This document shows, one piece after another, positions 1-7,439 of a stretch of DNA of 64,000 nucleotides. The stretch's first letter is position 1. Each line of letters begins with the position of its first letter. This stretch comes from WVZL01 sp041862375 (GTDB lineage: Bacteria; Acidobacteriota; Aminicenantia; Aminicenantales; Aminicenantaceae): contig JBGVTE010000011.1 in the NCBI GenBank assembly GCA_041862375.1, forward strand, positions 1 through 64,000. Direction: 5' to 3'. The notes under the pieces were generated by a model, which made no database searches, was not told the origin of the DNA, and was given only the letters and a program-made list of their open reading frames with translations. The translations under genes were made by a program, and so were the position numbers.

Positions 1-1146
1 GAGGCATACAGAAAGAGCAAGTATGTTGATGATTCTCTCTACTGGCTGAGCTACAGTTTGAACAGGCTCAGCAAGTCTCTAGGCCATGTAGAGCAGCAGC
101 TCGAATTAAGGAAACAGGCAATAGAAAGGCTGAATTCCCTGATTGAAAAGCACTCTGACAGCTCTTGGGCAGACGATGCAAAATTACTCAGGATTGAAAT
201 TGCGGAAGCACTGGTGAAGAGCGGCTTGGGTGACTACAGAAGATATATCAACGGAAGCTTAAAAGCCGAGAAAGAAGTGGACTCTGAACTTGATTTAAAG
301 CTCGTTGCGCTCCAATCCCTCATGAACATGGATAAAGAGAAAGCATTCCCTATCCTGGTAAAAATTGTCAAAGAAGAAGAAAATGAGAAACTGAGAGAAA
401 AGGCCATATTTATCCTCGGACAATCGCGCGATTCAGAGGTTGTTCCCATATTAGTGGAATTGGCAACCAAAGATCCAAATAAAAAAGTTAAAGGAACGGC
501 CATTTTCTGGCTGGGGCAAAGGAGAGACGAAGATAGCCTTAAAGCTCTCTTACAAATTTACACTCCTACAGCAGATAGCAAATCGAAGGAAATGCTTATC
601 TATGCCTTTTCTCAATCTAAAAGCGAAAAGGCCAGAAACAAACTGATCGAGATTGCTAAAAACGAGAAAGACCTCAAATTAAGAAAAAATGCCATTTTCT
701 GGCTGGGGCAAAGGAAGGATGAAGCAAGTCTTGAAGCTCTCATTCAAATTTACAATTCAGCAACTGATTCAAATGTAAAGGAAATGCTGATCTATTCTCT
801 ATCGCAAAATAAAAGTAAAAAAGCTGCTGACAAAATGATTGATATTGCAAAAAATGATAAGGATATGAACGCCAGGACAAAAGCAATTTTTTGGCTGGGA
901 CAGAAAAGAATCGAGGGGACTTTAAATATCTTCCTCGACACCTACCAAAAAACAGATGATCCTAAACTCAAGCAGCAAATCATTTATTCGATCGCTCAGT
1001 TTAAGAGCGACGAAGCCGTCCGTAGATTAATTGATTTAGCCAGAAAAGAGAAAGACCATAAAATGAAAAAGCAGATAATATTCTGGCTCGGTCAATCAAA
1101 GAGCGAAGAAGCGATAAAATTTCTGAAAGAAATCATCGAAAAGTAG
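1..1146 (+). CDS. HEAT-repeat protein, 5' end outside window
   Basis: The reading frame is open from base 1, so the true start lies to the left of the window; the first in-window Leu/Met codons are internal. The N-terminal visible part resembles tetratricopeptide-type helices (SLYWLSYSLNRL). It is followed by an array of HEAT-like units of about 31 residues. Every second unit carries a near-identical heptad (AIFILGQ, three copies of AIFWLGQ, then IIFWLGQ), and the alternate units end in IYAFSQ, IYSLSQ or IYSIAQ. Such alpha-solenoids usually bind proteins; no catalytic motif is seen. The next gene carries the same heptads, so the two look like a tandem paralogous pair. Cellular location cannot be judged because the N-terminus is missing. 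Confidence 0.85.
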   Translation, partial: EAYRKSKYVDDSLYWLSYSLNRLSKSLGHVEQQLELRKQAIERLNSLIEKHSDSSWADDAKLLRIEIAEALVKSGLGDYRRYINGSLKAEKEVDSELDLKLVALQSLMNMDKEKAFPILVKIVKEEENEKLREKAIFILGQSRDSEVVPILVELATKDPNKKVKGTAIFWLGQRRDEDSLKALLQIYTPTADSKSKEMLIYAFSQSKSEKARNKLIEIAKNEKDLKLRKNAIFWLGQRKDEASLEALIQIYNSATDSNVKEMLIYSLSQNKSKKAADKMIDIAKNDKDMNARTKAIFWLGQKRIEGTLNIFLDTYQKTDDPKLKQQIIYSIAQFKSDEAVRRLIDLARKEKDHKMKKQIIFWLGQSKSEEAIKFLKEIIEK

Positions 1147-1228
1147 AGTGTATATGTCGCTCGTAATGTCACCTGATAAAATGCAGATAAAAAGGATCAT
1201 TAAATCATAGGTAAGGAGCAAGAAAAAA

Positions 1229-2350
1229 ATGAAGAAAATAAAGAACAGCCTGAGGATTTTAGCTCTGATTTCTATTTCAGTCTTTGTTGTCTCATCTCTT
1301 GGCGGCGAAGAAACAACTAAATTCTTAAAGGGAAAAGTCTATTCTATTGACAAGCCGAATCTCTCCCTGGAGAAAAAGCTTGAATTAGCCCAGAAAGAAT
1401 TTAAATCTTTGAAAGAAGGAGAATACTTCTTCGCTGGTTATTCATTTCTGAGTAGAAACAAAGTAACTATTCACAGTGACGACCGTATTCTTACAGAATC
1501 ATACAGAGTAAAAAACAAGGATGGTGAAATTGTTATTTCTAAACCTAACCGTCGAAAAAGCAAAACATTATCGCTCTCTGATGAAGAAAAGGGAAAAAAG
1601 GAAGCAGGAATTTTCTTTCTCTATAAAATTTCAGGGAATAAGGGAAAAGTGACAGATTTTGATATCATTGATCTAGATGATTCCTACGAATTTAAAGAAA
1701 ATCCCGTCTACTGGCTTGGGCAGGCAAAAACTGAAGAGAGTATACGATTTCTCGAAGGTCTATTCGACTCTGGTGATTACAGAATACAGAAAAAATCAGT
1801 CTTTGTGATCAGCCTGCACAACAGTCCTCGAACCTATGATTTTCTTAAGCGCGCTGCAGTCGGGAATTATAAAAACAAGCTGAGGAAAAACGCTATCTTC
1901 TGGCTGGGAAATTACAAGGATTCAAAGAGCCTCGATTATCTAAAAGAAATTTTTAAAAAAGAAGAAAATACTGATGTAAAAAATCACATAGTATTTGCCC
2001 TGAGTTTGAGTGATATGAGAGAGGCTGTTGTTGAGATGATACAAATCGCCAAAACCGAAAGCATCAAAAAAGTAAGAAAAAATGCCATCTTCTGGCTAGG
2101 GCAGAAAGCGTCAAAAGAATCCGTAAAAGCCCTAAAAGATGTTGTTGACGAATCAGAAGATGTTGATGTGAAAAAACACGCAGTGTTTTCCATAAGCCAG
2201 CTCCCTAAGGACAAAGCGGTCCCGATGCTCATCGATATTGCGAAATCAAACAAGAGCTCTGCTGTCCGGAAAAACGCAATTTTTTGGCTGGGGCAGGTTG
2301 GCGATGAAGAGGCGCTTAAGTTCTTCAAAGAGATATTGTTGAAAAAATAG
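1229..2350 (+). CDS. Secreted HEAT-repeat protein with AIFWLGQ heptads
   Basis: 373 residues. The N-terminus (MKKIKNSLRILALISISVF...) is a clear signal peptide, so the protein is exported, probably to the periplasm. Residues about 30-150 form a unique domain I do not recognise. From about residue 155 to the end there is a HEAT-like solenoid with PVYWLGQ, NAIFWLGN, NAIFWLGQ and NAIFWLGQ, alternating with VFVISLH, IVFALSL and AVFSISQ units. A TAAGGAG ribosome-binding site precedes the ATG. It lies 82 bases behind the first HEAT gene and is probably co-transcribed with it. A solitary repeat end begins 4 bases after the stop codon. The role is unknown; a scaffold in the envelope is the simplest inference. 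Confidence 0.85.
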   Translation: MKKIKNSLRILALISISVFVVSSLGGEETTKFLKGKVYSIDKPNLSLEKKLELAQKEFKSLKEGEYFFAGYSFLSRNKVTIHSDDRILTESYRVKNKDGEIVISKPNRRKSKTLSLSDEEKGKKEAGIFFLYKISGNKGKVTDFDIIDLDDSYEFKENPVYWLGQAKTEESIRFLEGLFDSGDYRIQKKSVFVISLHNSPRTYDFLKRAAVGNYKNKLRKNAIFWLGNYKDSKSLDYLKEIFKKEENTDVKNHIVFALSLSDMREAVVEMIQIAKTESIKKVRKNAIFWLGQKASKESVKALKDVVDESEDVDVKKHAVFSISQLPKDKAVPMLIDIAKSNKSSAVRKNAIFWLGQVGDEEALKFFKEILLKK

Positions 2351-2354
2351 ACGT

Positions 2355-2376
2355 AAAGGGGACAGGCTGCTTTTTA
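2355..2376 (+). repeat. Solo end of the GGGGACAGGCT repeat family
   Basis: The sequence AAAGGGGACAGGCTGC followed by a T-run matches the outer end of the inverted-repeat elements found at 12.7, 25.1, 28.9 and 40.8 kb. No opposing partner end is visible in the 49-base convergent gap, so this looks like a decayed or single-ended copy. Confidence 0.6.
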
Positions 2377-2398
2377 GGTAATCATAAATTCTTAGATA

Positions 2399-3856
2399 TT
2401 AACGAACAAAAAACTTCAATCTTTGATCGGCAGTTTTATTAGCAATCTCATCAGTCACCCTTAAAATCAGCTCATATTCTCCTGTCTCCGGGAGAACAGA
2501 AAGAGGAATTCCAGTGCCTTCCAACAGAGCCTCGCCTTGTTCTATTTTTTGCTTTTTTTTCACAGGATTCATCTTGAACTTCTGCTCTCCCTTCTGAAGC
2601 TCTAATTCAATCAGAAGGGAGCAGGTTTGATTTTCATCCACAGCAACATTGTAGATATAATAGAACACACTCAGCGATTGCTCCTTGTTGTATACCTGCT
2701 CAAAAAGAGGAATCATAGAATAGCGCCCCAAAAAGAAAACGTCATACTTTTCTTTTTTAGCTGAAGCTTTCAATTCCTGAACTTGAGGAGAAACAAGAAG
2801 AGATGAGAGGCCTAGCTCCTGATTCCAGAAATTGGGTACAGTAATTTTACGCTTTTTCACGGAATATGTTTTTTTGTCTTTGGTGTAAAAACCAAGAATG
2901 AGTTCGTACTCGCCGGCCATGACGGGGAGGCCAATCTGAGAAATAAAATAGTCCTTCTCTTTAATCAGAGATTTCTCCTGACGAAAATCATAAGAATGGG
3001 CCGCTGATTCTAATCCGCCAAAAAAAACAAGTTTCTTCTGCAATTCACTTTTCTTTTCTCCTGGATCAACTTTCAAGAGAAAGGTCAAATAGCTGCTTTT
3101 ATTTTCAGCCTTAACGAATATCGCTTTTTCTTCAAAGGGAATCTGAATAATATTCTGCTGACTGGATTCTACCTGTTGAATAAGATTTCCTTCGAAAGAT
3201 TCAGGAGAAAATGTCAAAGGTTTTTTCCACTCGGGCAGTTTTTTTAAATCTGGATAAAGCAAAACTCTTTCTTGAAAGGAATTGAATATATCCATTACTC
3301 TGAAATCAGTTTGAGTCCGCTCTAGGACATAACCATCCCTATCTATAGAGGAAACAAGCTCTCTGCTTCGTTGATCTTCCTTCTGAGTCCAATCAGTACG
3401 AACTGCAGAAAAGGCAACACTGAAAGTCTCTTTTGGAAGATTCATCCAGGGCTGAGTGGGATAAACCCATGTTATTACGCGTGGATCCTGCCTGTAAACT
3501 CGGGCTGGCTTGCCAAAACAAAGATATATTTTCCCCATATCCGTCTTAATCCCTGTTAGGTATCCGTAGATGAAAGATTTATTCACATATTTCAAGCGCT
3601 GGTAATACTCTTCCTTAAATTCATTCTTTTCAGTTCGAGGAGTAGGATCTCTCTTAGCCCAGAAAAGCTGAATAAAAAATTCCTTGTCTTCATCGTTTTT
3701 TATCTTCTTAAATTCGGCTCTTTCAGCATCAGTTATGAGAAAATCGACTTCTTCCTTTATCCACTTCTCGTATTTATCCTTCTCTTTAGCTGATAAATTT
3801 AGAAAGATTAAAAAAATTGATATTAAAACAAATATTAAAGATTTCTTATTCATCAT
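2399..3856 (-). CDS. GWxTD domain-containing secreted protein
   Basis: 485 residues with an N-terminal hydrophobic signal (SLIFVLISIFLIFLNLSA). The N-terminal third carries the features of the GWxTD family: an FFIQLFWAKRDPTP segment followed by the signature GIKTDMGKIYLCFGKP near residues 103-118 (here GIKTD instead of GWxTD). The C-terminal half is beta-rich and ends in a segment resembling an Ig-like or carbohydrate-associated fold. GWxTD proteins are common in Acidobacteriota and Aminicenantes; their biochemical role is not established. Double ATG start (MMNKK) preceded by AAGGAAGG. The gene lies 9 bases after the TPR gene and belongs to a three-gene minus-strand operon with it and the longer GWxTD gene. 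Confidence 0.85.
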   Translation of the reverse strand: MMNKKSLIFVLISIFLIFLNLSAKEKDKYEKWIKEEVDFLITDAERAEFKKIKNDEDKEFFIQLFWAKRDPTPRTEKNEFKEEYYQRLKYVNKSFIYGYLTGIKTDMGKIYLCFGKPARVYRQDPRVITWVYPTQPWMNLPKETFSVAFSAVRTDWTQKEDQRSRELVSSIDRDGYVLERTQTDFRVMDIFNSFQERVLLYPDLKKLPEWKKPLTFSPESFEGNLIQQVESSQQNIIQIPFEEKAIFVKAENKSSYLTFLLKVDPGEKKSELQKKLVFFGGLESAAHSYDFRQEKSLIKEKDYFISQIGLPVMAGEYELILGFYTKDKKTYSVKKRKITVPNFWNQELGLSSLLVSPQVQELKASAKKEKYDVFFLGRYSMIPLFEQVYNKEQSLSVFYYIYNVAVDENQTCSLLIELELQKGEQKFKMNPVKKKQKIEQGEALLEGTGIPLSVLPETGEYELILRVTDEIANKTADQRLKFFVR

Positions 3857-3865
3857 CCTTCCTTC

Positions 3866-4780
3866 CTATTTTTTCAAATAATTAAGCAATTGTTGGGCAA
3901 TACCTGCCTTTTCGTGTTCTGGGGCGAGTTCCAGAAATTTTTCTAAATTTTCTACCGCATCTTCCACTCTGTTCTGTCCAATGTAGATAGTCCCTATCTG
4001 GTAGTATGCATCAGCATAGTCATCTTTAAGCTCTATCGCTTTCAGAAAAGCATCCAAAGCCCCTTGTGCTTGTCCCAAGTTTGTCAAACAAACTCCCAAA
4101 TTGTAGAAGGCATCAGGGTCATCCGGGCTGAGCTCAGATGCTTTCTTGTAATATTTCTCTGCCTCTTCGTAATTGCCAACTTTAGCCAGAGCTTCACCGA
4201 GCTCTTTGTTACTGCTGTAGCTTTCGGGATTAAGCTCCACAGCCTTTTGAAAAGCAGGCATAGCTTCATCTTTCTTGTCCATTTTTTTGTAAGCCAGTCC
4301 CAGGTTGAGATAGTAACCCCATTGAGTTGAGCTAAGTTTTATTGCCTCCTCATAAGCATATACTGCTTCTTGGTATTTCTCTTCCGCATAAAGTTTATAT
4401 CCCTTCATGAAAAGTTTATCAGCTTTTGAGATAGTTCGCTCTAATATTGCCTCAGTTTTTTCCATTATGATTTCCACTTTGCTCGATTCTGCGATACTTA
4501 CTTTTACTTCTCTGGAAACAGGGCTAAATCTTTCTTTTTTGAATGTAACCTGGTAGTAGCCAGGCCAGAGCCCAACCTGAATAAATTTTCCATTCTTATC
4601 TGTTTTAAGTGTAAAATGCTTCGACGATGCTTTTAGCGAAACAATGGTAACTGTCACCTTTTCCAGAGAATTCCCGCTACTGTCTGTGACAACTCCTTGA
4701 ATCTTGCCCTCAACTGAAGGCCAAATATTAATCGAAAAAAGACTGATTAGAAAAACCAAGATAACACATTTTTTTATCAT
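3866..4780 (-). CDS. CarboxypepD_reg-like / TPR secreted protein
   Basis: 304 residues from the chosen start; an upstream in-frame ATG at 4798 is possible, but the GAGGAG ribosome-binding site fits the ATG at 4780. After a signal peptide comes a carboxypeptidase-regulatory-like beta-sandwich (GKIQGVVTDSSGNSLEKVTV ... GYYQVTFKKERF). About five TPR units follow between residues 125 and 300, with typical A-x-Y-x-LG pairs such as DAFYNLGVCLTNLGQAQGAL. This architecture usually belongs to periplasmic or surface scaffolds. It sits between two GWxTD genes and is very probably co-transcribed with them. Confidence 0.83.
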   Translation of the reverse strand: MIKKCVILVFLISLFSINIWPSVEGKIQGVVTDSSGNSLEKVTVTIVSLKASSKHFTLKTDKNGKFIQVGLWPGYYQVTFKKERFSPVSREVKVSIAESSKVEIIMEKTEAILERTISKADKLFMKGYKLYAEEKYQEAVYAYEEAIKLSSTQWGYYLNLGLAYKKMDKKDEAMPAFQKAVELNPESYSSNKELGEALAKVGNYEEAEKYYKKASELSPDDPDAFYNLGVCLTNLGQAQGALDAFLKAIELKDDYADAYYQIGTIYIGQNRVEDAVENLEKFLELAPEHEKAGIAQQLLNYLKK

Positions 4781-4846
4781 TTCATTCTCCTCGATCATTT
4801 AAAAAGTATTAATTCAAGAAAATAATTATATCGAGTCAGCAAGGGA

Positions 4847-6898
4847 TCAGTCTTCTAACTGTTTTTTTGTCTTTCTCTCCAATTCTTTTATATAATCCTG
4901 ATTAGGATTAAGCCTCAAAGATTTTTGAAGGAGAGGCAAAGCCTTCTTAGGCTGATTCAGATTTAAATAACACTCGGCGGCTAGGTTTAAAACGCTTACC
5001 TCTGCCGCCTGTTCCATAAGCTTTTCCAAGTAAACAAGGGCAGAAGACCAGTCACTGAGACTTGCATAGTTTAAAGCGATGATTTTGGCTGCTTCCCTTT
5101 CTTGAGTGGCCTGGTAAACAGGGGAAACAAGAGTTAAAGAGTCTTGAAACTGTCGAAGGGCAAAAAGGCTTTTTGCCAACAAGATCCTTATTTGGGGAGC
5201 ATCTTTCATTTTTAGGGACTGCTCGAGAAATGCCCTGGCACGCTCATAGTTTCCCGTCATATAGTATTGAGAGCCCAGTGTATAAAGCTGTTCGGCATCA
5301 GGAAAGGGATTATGAAGTCTGGAGTAAACCCAGGGTATTACTGGATATTGTCGGGAGAGAAGGATGAAATTTTCTCTTTCGGAAAGAAACTCGCTACCGT
5401 TAGAATCGAGGAGTGAAACCTTCACTCGATAATATCCTGGCTTAAGAGAGGTGAGGGAAAGAGGATTAATATCTATTCCTACTCCATCTTGACTTTGAAC
5501 TTCACTCAACGATTTTTTTAAGCTTAATACAGGACTGTCAACATTATTAAATGAAAAGACCTCAATAAGGAGGCTCTCATCAGCTTTTTCTTTAAGGCCG
5601 TACACTTGACAGTAAAGGCTCATTTCCTTCTGTGAAAAAAAGTTATTCTGGGTGTCAATTAAGTATTGATTCTCTCCAAAAGCAAATGCTTTGAGCTTAT
5701 TTCTCTGGCTCTCATTAAGTCTTTCTCGGCTGTGATACAGAAGGAGGTTGCTAAGAAAAGAGGCTCCTCTTTCCTGGGGAACGAAAACTTCTGTCTTGAA
5801 TGAGGTGAAATCTTTGGATGTTTTATTTTTAAGCAAGAAAAAGAGCTTGTAATTTCCCGAGATAATGGGTAACACATCCTGAAATGAAAAGGCCTGCCGT
5901 TCGTGTTTTTTATACTGCTCGGGAGTTATTCTAAGGGGAATTTCCTCATCCTTTTCCAGAATAGGGTTTCCAAGATTATCCTCGACTCTTAAGATGAGCT
6001 GAAAAGCTGCATAGTATTTTCCTTCGTAGAAAGCAAAATTTACTTTTTTCGGCTCAACAGCCCAGTGGATAAAAAACTGATTAAAATTTTTAAAAACTTT
6101 AACCTTGAAGCCGCTTTCCATAAAATTGTGAGTGTACTCTGTCTCGACAAAATCTTTATAATCAAGATAAGAGCGAACATAAGTATCAGAGAATTTCTTC
6201 TCTGGCAGAGAATGCACGTCGGAAATAATAGTATCAGAAGTAAAAGAGGCCATGCCTAAGGTTTTCTCCCCTGGCAGGTAGCTGAGAGAGACATTGGCTA
6301 ATTCTGCAGATATTTCTCTTATTATCCTGAAGGCACTATCTCGATTAAGGGATTGGCTGTGAAGAGAGGGAATGACAAGTTTTTCTGGCCCTTCAACTCC
6401 AGGATAATATAGACGGTACTCTCCTAATCCTTGATGTTGATAAAAAATAAGGTAAAAATAAGGAGGAAGACCGAATTCCTGTTCCCCGCGGTAATACCAG
6501 AGTTCCAGAGGGAGCAGCCTAGAACTGGTGGTGAAAAACTGCCTTTCCAGAGGAGGACCGAGGAGAAGATAAAAATATCCCCTGTCAGTCTGACTCCCTC
6601 TTTTTGAAGTCTGGCGGCCAAAATTTGCATCTGCAAACTGAACTCTCTTCATATACTCTTGGTAAAACTCGTTTTCAGATGTGTCAGGTAAGAAGTCACG
6701 CTGTTTCCAAAAAACCTGGATGAATCTATTTCTTTCTTCCTCTGTCTTAAGCTTTAGAAAAACTTCTTTCTCTTTTTTAGTGATAATCGGAGAAACAGTA
6801 TCAAGCCAATTTTTATGTTCATCTGAGAGCTTTTGCTCTGAAAGGAGGGGGAGAACTATAAAAATCAAGATCAAAGACGAAATAAAGCACTTTCGCAT
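4847..6898 (-). CDS. GWxTD domain protein with C-terminal TPRs
   Basis: 683 residues: signal peptide (SSLILIFIVLPLLS), the GWxTD region with RFIQVFWKQRDFLPDT and the signature SQTDRGYFYLLLGPP near residues 105-120, a long beta-rich middle, and TPR-like repeats from about residue 560 (AEQLYTLGSQYYMTGNYERA). It is longer than the other GWxTD protein in this operon because of the TPR extension. It is the first gene of the minus-strand trio and faces the divergent TonB-receptor gene across a 541-base gap. Function is unknown. The fusion to TPRs, and the neighbouring TPR protein, suggest that these proteins assemble together. Confidence 0.85.
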   Translation of the reverse strand: MRKCFISSLILIFIVLPLLSEQKLSDEHKNWLDTVSPIITKKEKEVFLKLKTEEERNRFIQVFWKQRDFLPDTSENEFYQEYMKRVQFADANFGRQTSKRGSQTDRGYFYLLLGPPLERQFFTTSSRLLPLELWYYRGEQEFGLPPYFYLIFYQHQGLGEYRLYYPGVEGPEKLVIPSLHSQSLNRDSAFRIIREISAELANVSLSYLPGEKTLGMASFTSDTIISDVHSLPEKKFSDTYVRSYLDYKDFVETEYTHNFMESGFKVKVFKNFNQFFIHWAVEPKKVNFAFYEGKYYAAFQLILRVEDNLGNPILEKDEEIPLRITPEQYKKHERQAFSFQDVLPIISGNYKLFFLLKNKTSKDFTSFKTEVFVPQERGASFLSNLLLYHSRERLNESQRNKLKAFAFGENQYLIDTQNNFFSQKEMSLYCQVYGLKEKADESLLIEVFSFNNVDSPVLSLKKSLSEVQSQDGVGIDINPLSLTSLKPGYYRVKVSLLDSNGSEFLSERENFILLSRQYPVIPWVYSRLHNPFPDAEQLYTLGSQYYMTGNYERARAFLEQSLKMKDAPQIRILLAKSLFALRQFQDSLTLVSPVYQATQEREAAKIIALNYASLSDWSSALVYLEKLMEQAAEVSVLNLAAECYLNLNQPKKALPLLQKSLRLNPNQDYIKELERKTKKQLED

Positions 6899-7244
6899 AT
6901 TCTGTTCTCTTAATTATTAAGACTAACACAAGCCCAGATAAGTTTCAAATAAAAGCCAGTTTTAGAAACTATAGAGCAGTACCTAAAAAGGAAAGAATGA
7001 AATATGAGACCTGTTACTCAAACAGATCTATACTTGAAAAAACGTGCAAAAGATACAGTCATGACACAAGAAAAAAACTAAAAAAATTGCTTTTTCTTCG
7101 ATTTTTAAATATAGTCTACTATGGTGGTGTTACTTCAAAATTCAATAAATTGGAGAATCCAAATTTTTGGAGAAAAATCATCAGATTCCATCCCGATGAA
7201 ATTATGTATCTTATTGATAAGAAATAAATTCCATTTTAATGAGA
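6899..7244. other. AT-rich divergent intergenic region
   Basis: This is the first part of the 541-base gap between the GWxTD operon and the TonB-receptor gene. It is AT-rich. One short open frame (6997-7227) shows no family features and is not called. No terminator, tRNA or repeat is visible. It must contain the promoter for the minus-strand operon, but no convincing -35/-10 pair is seen. Confidence 0.5.
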
Positions 7245-7261
7245 TTGGCATAAAATTTGCT
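7245..7261 (+). promoter_or_regulatory. Sigma-54 (-24/-12) promoter for the TonB receptor
   Basis: TTGGCATAAAATTTGCT matches the sigma-54 consensus YTGGCAYR-N4-TTGCW, with GG at 7247-7248 and GC at 7259-7260 separated by exactly 10 bases. Transcription would begin near 7272, giving a leader of about 165 bases before the receptor start at 7440. It would require an enhancer-binding activator, none of which is encoded in the window. Confidence 0.6.
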
Positions 7262-7323
7262 AAATAAATTATAATATGTATTTTGTATGGTTTATCGTAC
7301 ATTGTGCATTTTTTATTTCAATC

Positions 7324-7335
7324 AAAGGAGGTGAT
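7324..7335 (+). promoter_or_regulatory. Orphan perfect Shine-Dalgarno match in the receptor leader
   Basis: AAAGGAGGTGAT is a 12-base perfect complement of the usual 16S rRNA 3' end, yet no start codon lies at a normal distance. The nearest ATG (7359) opens only a 12-codon frame, and the receptor start at 7440 has its own GGAGG at 7431. It may be a ribosome-standby or leader element; this is inference. Confidence 0.3.
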
Positions 7336-7439
7336 AATCGAGCAGAAAAATCTATTTTATGGCTATGGTAGGAGGAAAGGCACATGAGACTAAATAATAA
7401 CTTTCCTCACTAGGTTAAAAATATGTAAAAGGAGGAATA

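Noticed and set aside
6997..7227. 76-residue open frame in the gap before the TonB-receptor gene
   Set aside because: Lys/Leu-rich without any family feature, weak ribosome-binding site, and it ends just before the sigma-54 promoter; most likely chance in AT-rich DNA.
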